Source: Rhododendron vialii (taxonomy: Eukaryota; Streptophyta; Magnoliopsida; Ericales; Ericaceae). Taken from it: a stretch of DNA of 64,000 nt. Made by a program: the position numbers and the translations under genes. This document shows, one piece after another, positions 22,741 through 33,394 of the stretch. The notes below the pieces were generated by a model. That model made no database searches. It was given only the letters and a program-made list of their open reading frames with translations, and was not told the DNA's origin. Every line of letters begins with the position of its first letter. The stretch's first letter is position 1. The stretch is taken from positions 647,501 through 711,500 of the forward strand of contig NC_080557.1 of assembly GCF_030253575.1 (NCBI RefSeq), read 5' to 3'.

Positions 22741-24380
22741 CTATATACCCACTAATTTGTGCACCTGGTCCACATATGAACATAACCGCAGGTGAAAATT
22801 GAATTGGGCTCAGAAAATATTTATGGAATCATAAGGGTACTCTTGGCTGCAACTAATGTTACCCCGCTAAGGTATCTACCTTAATTAAGAAATTAATTGA
22901 TTCATCATTGCCCTAGTTGCAAGTATGACACACATTAGTTTCCAAAACCTGTCATGCAAGAAATATTCATATTACATTCCACATTTCCAAAAAATTGCAT
23001 CAAATGTAGCAACATAAGGCATACAAATTATTCAACTAAAACTATTTATTCAAAACTCTAAATTTCACCTTTTCAACTATTTATACATAACTACAATTAT
23101 GTATTCATAACTCCAAATATGAATGGGTTTGACACACGTCTACAAAAAAATTTCAATTCCCAACTATTCATTAGTTGACAAAATTCTAAAATAAGTTGAG
23201 CAGAGGTCAGTTTGACACTAGGACAAGTACCCATACCCAATATTCCCACAAAAGTCCAAGAAACATAGCAGCTGAGACATGCAAAACCATATATCCAAGT
23301 TAGCAATGGCACTTGCAAAAATACCCATCGCAGAACCACAATTTGTCTATTTTGCAATTATATCAGAAAGGCGTTCACATAATGAAGTGATCACAGGCAA
23401 CAAAAAGCTCTTCCATGTTGTTAGTAATTAACTACAGAAATCAACATTCACTAGGAAGAACATTCAAGAAATGATAGACCTCTTCTTCATCAATTACTCT
23501 TGCTTGTATAGTCGTATGTATCATCCATTAGCTGAATTGAGGGCTCTATGCATTAGCTTAAAATTAGGGCAGTACTGTAGAGTTGTGAATATATAGTTGA
23601 TACTAGTGAACATATGAGTGTGAATGTGTGTTTTATCTTATCAAAACTCTTTAGAAGGAGGCTTGAACGTGATCAACCCAAAAATTAAACCAAAAACACA
23701 GACATTTGTAAATGGGATTAATGAAGAGGGTAAAGCCTCTTTTTTCTTTTTCCTGTTTTTGATTTGTGTTTTCAGTTGCTATCTCTCTTTGGCAGTCTAT
23801 AGAATCTGAAAACTAAAAAATAAAAAACTTCTCTTTTTGGCAGTCGCACAATCCATTACAAAACTAAAATCTAAAAACAAAAAAATTGAAAACAAGAAAT
23901 CAAAAATAAAGAGTCGTCTTCATCATATAATCTGTGAAGTAGTTGGCTAATCTCTCTATACAGCAGCATTTTGATTCGACCCATAAAAATCTACGAGTCT
24001 CTACAAAATCAAGACCTGGGTCTTGAGGAGGACGACATAGTTGGCTGTTTCTTGGAACAAATAATACAAAATCAGAAACCAAAAATATGTCCAGACCCAG
24101 TCCATGGAGAACACAAAATCACAAGTAGAAGAGAAAACCCACACATCCGTACTCGAAAATCAACAAAAAACGAATCACACAACAAATCGAGGCTAAAATC
24201 GGTTAATAGAACCTCATACCTGACTTAATCGAGGCTAAAATCGGTTGCACTCACCAAATCGCCACTGCTCTGGAAAACGAAACCACAATGGTGGGCGACA
24301 GAAATGGGAAGCTGGAGGTGAGAGAAGGGGGATAAAGAGGGGTGAAATCGTCCAGTTTGAAAGGGGATTAGGGGGGATAA
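22741..24380. other. Transposon interior, no gene seen
   Basis: AT-rich DNA with short open frames only. AATCGAGGCTAAAATCGGTT occurs twice (about 24185 and 24224) near the inner right end. Confidence 0.4.
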
Positions 24381-24547
24381 CTCATGGTCACCTCCAACCC
24401 TAGCCGAAGATAAGACCGCCGATGCCCCCTTTCTCCGGTCTTAGCCAAGAAACGGTTTTGTGGAAAACCCCTGACTTTGTGGCTCCTAAACGGGGGCAAC
24501 GCGTGGGCCCCTAGTCTTGTATAGGAGGGAAAATTAATCCCACCTCC

Positions 24548-26541
24548 TGTAGTATGGGCACGCGCCCCCGGAAATTCTATTTGTAAAATCGGGCGCGGCC
24601 CTTTTTGTTTGGAAGAGCGCGGCGAAACGCCTCTATTCAGAGTCGCCACTCGGGTTTTAGCAGTGAGAGCACCCAAGGAACCGAACTCGAAAAACGTTTG
24701 CCACGTTTGTTTGATTTTGAAAAGGCTTGTAGACTGGACCGTCGTCACCTTCGATATTTGAGGTTCGGGAGCCAGGTTAAGAGAGGGGAAGGGTTTTATG
24801 GCACCCTTCTCGCCCAATCCGGAGATCGGTCTCTACTCGGGCATTTTGTAAAAGCGCTTGCATTTCTCTCTCATTTGATCATTTTTTAGCCAGTTAGGGC
24901 AGGGGAACAGATAATGGGGATTAAAGCATTATAACAAGTTGTGATTTCTGTGGCAAAATGTTTATGAATGGCTTGATTGCAATGCTAAATATAGATTGAG
25001 AACAGGCACTGAGCAAACTGGACAAATTGCAGTACGCTGCCCCGCAGGGGCGTGAGCAGATTCTACCAGCATGCACTGGCCGAGCCACTGCATGTTGATT
25101 TGACTTGCGCACGCCACAGGGAGACGGGCGTACTCCACTCATCTAGTTTCACAGTCCTTGTTTGCAACCCTCTGGGCTCTGGAAAAGGACCAGTGCACAC
25201 CCAGGACAAACCATGCAGTTTAAATAAGCAGGATATATATTTACAGACAGCTGGGATGGCTTGAAGCCATGAACATAGACAAGAAACCCCCTAAACAGAG
25301 TGGGGACAGAAAAGAGGCCAAGACTGAACTAAGATGCAAGGGCCAGCCACTGGATCCTAGCTTTAACTGCCGTACGCCAGTCATGGACTGCCGTACGCAC
25401 GTTTGACCCTAATCCAGTGCTTGGCTTTTACATCATCTGGGCTCTGGAACATGACCAGAAGGATCCCAGAGGCCTTCCAAACAGATAAAGAATAAGCAAT
25501 AACCTTTGTATCTAAACAGTTCTAAACACACAGAAAGCAATAAACTGGTTATTTAGCATGCAAGGGTGATTGACAGAAAGATAGAGCAAAAGGAATGACG
25601 ATCCATGATCCCCACGCCAGTGGTGCTCGTACTGCCATAACTGGCGTACGGCATAGGGTTACTGGCGTGCGCCATGTTCCATCTGATACGATTGTCGTAT
25701 TTTACCAGTTTGACGCCAGGACTAGCATTACTTACTAGCTTGGGCCTCACTGGCTCCCCTCAGGGGCCAAAAACAGAAAGGGACACAAAGGTGGTATACC
25801 TTTTTGTTTGAGGATTGAAGGTGGTATTGAACTTTAAAGCTTGGAGATGGAAGCTTAGATGGTGACTGGATGTCAGCAGGGTGTGTGGAAGTGGACTGTT
25901 TTCTTTTCTCTTTCAATGGAAGAAAAAGAGATAGAGAGCAAGAAAGGAGGAAGGAGAGAGCTTCTACTTCTTAATGAGGCCAACCCCTTGCAAATGAATG
26001 CAAGGGGGGTATTTATAGAGGGGGAGTGACTGAGATCAGTTTGATCTAGGGCCTTGTTTGGCTGGTTAAGGCAAGGTTGGAGCCTCCCATGCATTAAATG
26101 CATGGGACTTGCCTTGATGGGGGGTGTAGGAGAGAGAGGGAACGTCTCTGCCAAGAGTAATCATCAGGGACGCTGTAGCCGACGTCAGGGTGGCACAAAA
26201 GTCCCGCCCAAGTTGCTGAATAAAGTTGATTTGACTGGATTTGACTGGCGTGCGCCACTATTAACTGGTGTGCGCCAGTAAAAGATGGGCCCCTGGTCGA
26301 TGACTGACACGTGGCAGGTGACTGGCGTACGCCTCCAGGACACTGGCGTATGCCAATTGGGTTTTGCTGGGGCTATTTGGCTCTGGTTTGAAGGGTTTGA
26401 AAGGGGTTTTGAGAGAGGTTCGGGACGCTCAAAGCTCAATCACACATTTGTCCTTAAACTGTTTTCGACTAAGATCATCATCGGGGAAATAAAAGATCGA
26501 CAAATAACGCTATCTGGACAGTCCAGAATGAGGTGTCTACA
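24548..26541 (-). mobile_element. Tat-like LTR, minus orientation, with short internal stub (fossil, 'LTR2')
   Basis: On the minus strand it begins TGTAGACACC (plus 26532-26541) and ends CCCATACTACA (plus 24548), about 1994 bp, aligning with LTR1 along its length. About 165 bp of further element sequence appears to continue on its 3' side to near 24384. CCCGAGTGGCGACTCTG is shared with LTR1. It is inserted in the right end of the DNA transposon, so it is younger than that transposon. It is a fragment; no partner LTR is present, so insertion age cannot be measured. Confidence 0.6.
25106..26354 (-). promoter_or_regulatory. Five pairs of GGCGTACGCC-type motifs, 20-21 bp apart
   Basis: Decamer starts on the plus strand are 26324/26345, 26247/26267, 25643/25664, 25369/25390 and 25106/25127. 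Spacings are 21, 20, 21, 21 and 21 bp. The exact palindrome GGCGTACGCC is at 26324; others differ at one to three positions (GGCGTGCGCC, GCCGTACGCC, GGCGTATGCC). The pairs occupy the positions that hold TCGCGCGA pairs in LTR1. Confidence 0.8.
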
Positions 26542-26587
26542 TATAGCAGCATCCAAACGGGCCATGGATGCTCTATGATGACTATAT

Positions 26588-27620
26588 TCGTACCAGCAGC
26601 AGGCCCACTGCACCAGCAGGCCCAACCCAGCCCATTTTCTAGGGTACTTCCTTCAGAAATGTAATCATTACTTTTTGGGCTCCAATGAATTTTTTCTTTC
26701 CGATCCATTTTTGGAAAGCATTTTAATTCTCGACTTCTTTTTTTTCCCTCTCTTGACTAGTAAGAGTAGACAAAGATTCTCACATCCAAAAATAATAATG
26801 AATCAAAATTTTGAGATCGAAGAAGTATATAAAAAAAGAAGAAGAAGTACTATTTCAGACGTTTATAAGCGGAGAAGTCACAAGATTTCTCCCACCGCAT
26901 ATTGGTATGGTCTCTCCTACTCAGCGTTTAGTGATTTGAGATGTAATAAAATTACTCAACATAAAACCATAGATAGTGAGTAGTATTTTTTCGTAAAAGT
27001 CTTTTGGATATTAAAATTTCTAACATATTCATCAGTCGAGATTAAACACCCTTGTGGAAAAAGCACACGGGCTAGCTCCCAGCATGAATCTTCAATTTGT
27101 ATTAATAATGGTGCGATGGTAGGATATGCTCTTTTTGCATCGATATGAATTGCACTTTTGTTCGTTTTGGGTTTCAAAATCCTTGCGCACAATCCCCGAT
27201 CTCTTCTAAAATTAATTTTCAATTCAATTCGGTTCAAAATAAAGGGTATTGCCGAGGGAAAAAAGAAGAAGAAGGGTATTAAGTTATTAACAACTTCCAC
27301 TGCCCCCACTAGAGGATGATGGGATTGGTCTCTCAATATTAGTCGAGAATGTGAAACAAACGTAGAGAATTAACTAGCAACCTCGCTATTAATCTCTCGG
27401 TACTATGAAAATCTCAATCCAAACTTATTTCGAACCCCGTCAAATCTGTCACGGTTCAAACGGGCCTTGGGGACCCCTAAAGCAAAACATTTGAACACAG
27501 GAGCCTCTAAAGATTAAAAAAAAAAAAAAAGAAAGAAAAAGAAAAAGAAAGAAGAGAATGGTAGATTTCATAATTTCGGAAAATTAGGATCTTTAACCAA
27601 TTTGAGTGCATGCATCCTAC
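26588..27620. other. Spacer, no gene seen
   Basis: Mixed AT-rich DNA, with an A-rich run at 27509-27560 after CCCCTAAAGCAAAACATTTGAA, a possible retroelement tail. No supportable gene. Confidence 0.35.
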
Positions 27621-27624
27621 TTTT

Positions 27625-27976
27625 AGGGGTGGCAAATGAGTGAGTTTGGGCCAAATTGGGTAAGTTATTAATGAGTTGGATCTTTAATGGGTCATTGACC
27701 CATTTAGACCCATTAATTACAAGTCTAATTACTCATATCCAATCCGACCCATTTATTTAAAAGCAAACCCGACCCGTCAATTAACCTAATTACATATATA
27801 CTAAAATTTAAAATGACTAAAATATCAATGTATACTAAAATGACCATATTACCCCTATAAAATTAAATGACTAAAATATTTATGTACACTAAAATTACCA
27901 AATTACCCCTGTACACTTAATTACAGCAGTAAAATTGGAGGAAAACGGCTCAATTTAGCTCCAAATTTCTCTCCCA

Positions 27977-28014
<38 letters not shown>

Positions 28015-28683
28015 CATTCACACACTCTCTCTCCAATTTCCCTCCTCCAAATTACCCCGTAATCATGTTTTTTTCTCTCTAAACTAATGTGCTTCCGTCT
28101 AAATTCATTTTCCCTCTCCTCTTACCCCTCTCTCTCTCCAACATGATTTTGATTCAATAAATCAATATTGTTGATTTCACACAGTAAAATTGGAAAAAAT
28201 ACTCCTCGCATTGAATATTGATCGACCAAATCAATAGCAATTTGCACAACAAAGGCAAGTAAAACAACCCCTCTCTCTCTCTCATCCACTGTTCCGATCC
28301 ATGAAGAGCGATACTCCGATTCATTGATCCTTCCCTGCCTATTCAATTCAGCTATAGATACAGAACAATAATCTGGTGAATCTCCAGCCCAATGCCAAGG
28401 CTCCAAACAGCCGATTATTCAACAGAATTCTCCTCTTCAATTTGCTGCTGCAGTTGTGTTGGATCTGTTTATTTATCTCAACCGTCCAAATAAGCTGATT
28501 TTTGTTGAGTTATACTCATGACTTATTGAGTCATTTAAATTGATTCAATTAAAATTCAATTAATAAATAGATTAGATGTGTTAGACCCATTCTAACGCAG
28601 CTAATAAATGGACTGAGTTGGATCTATCTTTTAATGAATGAATTTAGATTATTTAATAAATTTGAATTTAATTTGCCATCCCT
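27625..28683. mobile_element. hAT-like nonautonomous element (tentative)
   Basis: The left end AGGGGTGGCAAATGAG and the right end, complementary to AGGGATGGCAAATTAAA, resemble hAT termini. Between are repeated TGGGTCATTGACCC-type sequences and a CT microsatellite (27980-28010). An 8-bp target duplication was not found. Confidence 0.4.
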
Positions 28684-28684
28684 C

Positions 28685-29450
28685 GTTAAAATAAACGGAC
28701 CCAGGTATCAGGACAGGTTATTTACTCGGTACTGGAATTTTGTAACATGTGGATACAGTATATTGGGAATCGATTCCCTTGCTAGGCTAGAGTGAATGCG
28801 GTTTGCGCATGTGGAGAAAATTTTGTCAACTTTTCGCAATTTATTTATTTTTGAAAAGCTTAGGGGAGTGGCCCTTCCACTTTTTGACATTTGTTCCATT
28901 CCATACGAAGTCGTGGACAACAAGTATGGCCTGTCTTCCGGTCTCATTGACGTTCTGATTTCTAAAAAATGTCTGAAATACCCCAAGGGGTGTCAATCTT
29001 GTTTTTTTTTTTTTTTTTTAACACGGAAGGATGAGAATTAATTTTATCTACCACCTCTACTAGGCAATTACTAACTAGGGAGGGATATGAGGATCATCTT
29101 AAACACACACACTTAACTCAAACTCCCGATGCCGATCAAAAAAAAAAAAACTCAAACTTCCGATGTGGGAGCCAACCCAGATCACAAGCCTAAGAGTCTT
29201 ACATGCATATCGACAGGATTATCGTGATCGAATTAACAGGGCTGATACCTGAATCTAGCTCTCTCACAGGGGCGGGCCAAGACATCTTATTAACTTTTTA
29301 AATGATTGTTTCGTAATTAAATAGTCGGATTTCAATCTTCATGAAGGAGAGCTCTTCACGTCCATTAGCGTTCTTTTAACCTCCAATTTCTCTCTGTTTT
29401 GTTTATAGCATACGATCTTGAAGGACCATAATTTGTAGGAAGCGAGAACA
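28685..29450. other. Spacer, no gene seen
   Basis: Includes poly-T at about 29001-29019 and poly-A at about 29138-29150. No coding or repeat structure could be supported. Confidence 0.35.
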
Positions 29451-29452
29451 TG

Positions 29453-29575
29453 GGTCTCATTCTGCTAAGATTCTTATTTTTTAAGTGCTTATTTTCCGTT
29501 ACGAAACATGTCATTCTTTCACAATATATCACATTTATTCAAAAAATAAGTACTTAATTTTAGCGGAATGGGGCC
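29453..29575. mobile_element. Short MITE, GGCCCCATTCCGCT family
   Basis: The left end GGTCTCATTCTGCTAAGATT and the right end, complementary to GGCCCCATTCCGCTAAAATT, bracket about 123 bp including paired AAGTGCTTATTTT/AAAATAAGTACTT. It is a relative of the 736 and 9079 elements. Confidence 0.5.
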
Positions 29576-29599
29576 TTGACATCCACAGAGAGAGAATAT

Positions 29600-30800
29600 T
29601 ATTTAAAAAATTACGTAAAAATTCCTCTTTTATTAATCCAATGTATATATGTGCTTTGTCTATGATTCGGCATTCATGTATCTTAAAAATAATACTAATT
29701 ATATGGTACTGGGATTTTTAGTTAATTTCTTTTCAAACAAAGGAACCCATATCAAATGATATTTCTCTTAGCTTTGTTTTTTTGCGCATGAAAATCCAAC
29801 TTTTATTTGAATGCCTGATCCTCACATATTTAACCTTTTTAATGCCTAAAATCCAGGGGAGTGAAGGACTATTTCTTGAGAATATGCCTGTGAATGCAAT
29901 CAGACCCTGAAAAATTTCAACTATCCTGAAAATTAGGAGTTCGTTGCTGAATATTAGGGTAGGGCAAATCTAGGGTACCTTTGTCATTTTGGGATTGATT
30001 CTTCAACCGTTGATCATTTTTGCATTTGGACTTGATCAACTTTGACTTTCTCGTTGACCAACCAAGCGGGCTCACTTGATTTTGACTCTTTGTTGACCAT
30101 GAGTTCAGGCTCACTTGCTATGTGACACTCAATCATTAGCTCTTTCTAAAAGTGTCAAAAATGGGTGAAAACAGAAGCCCAACAAAACAACGAAATCAAA
30201 TTACTAAAATAGGGTTTACGCGAAACAAAAGAATGTGACAGGGAGTTAGGAGAGTTTTGTGGGAAACAAAGGGTTGGTGGATTGCGCGATTGATGTATCC
30301 TGTGTACTTTTTATTGATGCAGATGCAATGTATTTACTGATAGATTTTTCAAACATATACATATGTAGGTAAACGGTTTGGTTCAGTTAGAATCATGGTT
30401 CCAAATTATGGAACTAGAGACGCAACCAAAATATCCGGTTCTCATTTTTTTTAGAACAAAACCAATCTATTAAACTACAGAACCAATCCAAATAGACCGG
30501 TTCTTAAGTACGGTTTACCGATTTTTTTTGACAACCCTTGTTCATACTGTCTAAAATTGCCAAAACACCCTTCCAATCATATCTTTCTTACAAATCGCAC
30601 TCATCTATCACTTTTATTAAACAAGGCCTAAAACAATACTCCTAACACAATGAATAGGGAAAACCCAAAAAGTCATATAACCAGGCCAGGTCAGGTCAGG
30701 TTGGGCTACTAAATGCAAGCCCAAGGTTAGCCCCAATAACCTAACCAACCCAACCCAAGTCGCCGTCATTTCCCCATTCTGAACCACTCCCCATGAATCA
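29600..30800. other. Repeat-rich spacer, no gene seen
   Basis: Contains TTGACTTTCTCGTTGACC-type sequence (30040-30100) that resembles retroelement LTR text, and GGTCAGGTCAGGTTGGG with an AACCCAACCC counterpart near 30690-30760. Boundaries could not be set. Confidence 0.3.
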
Positions 30801-30809
30801 TAATCATAG

Positions 30810-31488
30810 GGCTTAAATACTTAAATGGTCCTTACAAAATAGAGTCGGTTTCAATTTTGTCATTGTAAAATTTTTTGTTTCAATTTTGTCCTTCCAGTTT
30901 GTGACTCATTTCAATATCACCCTTTCCGTTAACCAGTGGATGGAATTTGCCTACATGGATAACGAGAGGCTTAACAATACGTTTCTTATCAAAAACCCTT
31001 AGACAGGTTATCATCCTTCCTTGAAGGCGTCAACACTAGTTTCTTGCCGCACTTGCGAAGCTGATCCTTTTGACTGCTTGCACTGCTATTTGATGAATGG
31101 GTAGCCATTATTGAGGTCGATGATGCATCTGCTAAGTGATGGAGAGGGTTTTTGGTAAGGTTGATGATGTTGTTTGGGGATCGCATTTAGGGCTTCAAAC
31201 GGGGAAGAACTGATTTGGGAGAAACCTTATTGCTCTGATTTTGGGGGGGAAAAGAACATGAGTAATATTGGGGGGAAGAAAGGTGGGGCCAGGTAGGTGT
31301 GCTGGTGCTGAAAAGGCTCCCACAAAAGGCTTTCGTTATCCACGTAGGCGAATTCCATCCACTGGTTGACGGTAAGGATGACATTGAAATGAGTCAAAAG
31401 CTGGAAGGACGAAATTGAAACAAAAAAATTTTCAAGGACGAAATTGAAACTCACTCTATTTTGTAAAGACCATTTAAGTATTCAAGCC
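30810..31488. mobile_element. Mutator-like MITE with 9-bp target duplication
   Basis: Ends are GGCTTAAATACTTAAATGG and the complement at AAGTATTCAAGCC, with inverted similarity for about 150 bp (CCTTACAAAATAGAGT and its partner; GTGGATGGAATTTGCCTAC and its partner). TAATCATAG is duplicated at 30801-30809 and 31489-31497. The 9-bp duplication and long inverted repeats place it with MULE-derived MITEs. The interior has a 65-codon minus-strand open frame of no recognised family. Confidence 0.85.
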
Positions 31489-31513
31489 TAATCATAGTAG
31501 TGGCTTCTGGAAA

Positions 31514-31930
31514 CAATAATGCTACACTTATAACACTCTTTTACAACATTGCTGACATGGCTGTGGAGGGGCCCACTCACTTAACCCCAGTTTAAAAAAA
31601 AAAAAAAAGGAGAGAAAAGGGACCAAAATCCCTGGAATTCAAAATGCGTGGTTGTTTTTCCCAAATCACACCAAACATCGACCAAACTAGGGAGAGCGGG
31701 AGAGTGAGGCAACCACCCACCACTGCCGACCACCACCATTGCTTCCCCACCTCCGGCAACCACCTCCTATTGGCGAGAGACCCCTGTGCCTCTGTCAACC
31801 ACCGCCACCGCACCGACGAGATTCAAAACCACGCAGAGAGAGGACTACGAACCAGATCGACGAACTTCAACCAAGGTCTCTCTCTCTCTCTGTATGTCAG
31901 TGGGTGTTTTATATTTGAACTGAAGTTTTT
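31514..31930 (+). repeat. MULE left terminal inverted repeat
   Basis: Pairs with 36300-36721. It includes a short CT run near 31876 and ends in GTGTTTTATATTTGAACTGAAG. Confidence 0.8.
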
Positions 31931-32398
31931 ATTCTCATGGACAGCAACTTCTTGGTGACCCTAATTTTACTAGCACTATTAAGTTAGGGAATTGGTTTTA
32001 TATTTTTTGGAAGAGCATCTTTTGGAATCCAATTTGTTGTTTATGGTGAAATTTTCTTTTTCGGATTGTATTTTGAGGCTCAATTTGCAACAAACACTTC
32101 CCAGCCTATGTTAGTAAAATTGGGTGTGCAACCATTATTGTCTATTGTATGTGTTCACTGTTGCATTTGTAAATTGATTCCTACAAGGTTCATTTCATAT
32201 TGAAACCTAGACTTAGGAATTCCCAATTAGTGGTCAGTCATTCATCCCAATACAACTGATTATGGCTTTTGTTTATATTTGTAAATAAGAAATCTATTCT
32301 AAAAGTCGTTATGTGCTCTAATTGACTTTTGATTTTAATTAGACCCCTTTCTCATGTGCTATGTATCTAATATGTTTCCTTTGTTTCTAAAAAAGTAG

Positions 32399-33140
32399 AT
32401 GATGTCGCCGGAGTCTATTCCGTCGGCAATGCCCTCTCCATCGCCGAAGCGGAGGACAAACGAAGATGACCAAATTGATTTTGGCAGGTATTTTTCCCAT
32501 CCTGTAATATAATCCAATCAATTTTGATAGTACCCTAAAATACAATCTTTATGTCAATTCCATGCATTATTAAGAGGGGTTTTTTTTCTTCAATTTTGCA
32601 GAGTCACTGGAGAAGAAGAAGAGTTATGGAGTGGATATAGTGAAAATGAAGAAGAGGTAGGTCCTTCAAACAAAGAGTGTGATGGGATAAATACTACTGA
32701 GGATGGGAATGAGGCAATAGAAAATTGTGAAGATAGAGTTGAGGAACCAAAAGTGGGAATGACATTTGACTCATTAGACAAAGCTTATTTCTATTACTGT
32801 CAATTTGCTAAAGAAAAAGGGTTTGCTGTGTGCAAAAGAACATCGAGAAAGGGAAAAGATGGGAAGTTGAGTTATGTAACTCTTTCTTGCAGTCGTGGTG
32901 GAAAGGCAAAGGTGACAACAAGCAACCTAGCAAAACCACGTCCGCAATCCAAAATTGATTGTCCAGCTCACGTTACTGTTGTTATACTGCCGGATGGAAA
33001 GTGGAGGTTAAACCGGATTGTTTGGGAGCACAATCATGTATAGAGCCCTTCAAAGGTACGGTATTTCAAATGCAATAGGATACTTGATGAGCATGTCAAA
33101 AGAAAGCTTGAACTAAATGATAAAGCCGGGATCAACCTAA

Positions 33141-33171
<31 letters not shown>

Positions 33172-33358
33172 TGGGGGACCTGATAAGCTTCCGTATGGTC
33201 AGAAAGATTGCCGAAATTATGTGGATAAAGTGCGACGTTCACTAGTTAAGGAAGGAGATGCTGAGGCAATGCACAATTATTTCATGAAGATGAAAGCCGA
33301 CAATTCTGACTTCTTTTTTGCAATGGATTTGGATGATAATGGTCGATTAAGAAATGTC

Positions 33359-33394
<36 letters not shown>

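Larger units (their letters stand above)
19620..26574 (+). mobile_element. Large DNA transposon with Myb/SANT ORF, carrying a nested LTR
   Basis: The left terminus is the (G/A)GCCCGTTTGGATGCGGG block at 19621 (also 18114 and 18868 through the tandem repeat). The right terminus carries CATCCAAACGGGCC near 26551-26564. ATGATGACTATAT, 13 bp, occurs just outside both ends (19607-19619 and 26575-26587). It contains a Myb/SANT-like ORF at 20581, as in PIF/Harbinger ORF1, but no DDE transposase was recognised. PIF/Harbinger usually makes a 3-bp duplication, so the 13-bp repeat leaves the class open. A Tat-like LTR fragment interrupts it near the right end. Confidence 0.6.

Noticed and set aside
24368-24817. 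Minus-strand 149-codon frame spanning the end of LTR2
   Set aside because: Crosses the LTR boundary and the primer-site-like motif; no known domain, so treated as chance.
12367-26541. LTR1 and LTR2 as the two ends of one element
   Set aside because: They are in opposite orientation, differ substantially, and other complete insertions lie between them.
26956-27336. Minus-strand 126-codon frame
   Set aside because: Low-complexity Phe-rich stretch from A-rich DNA and no recognisable domain.
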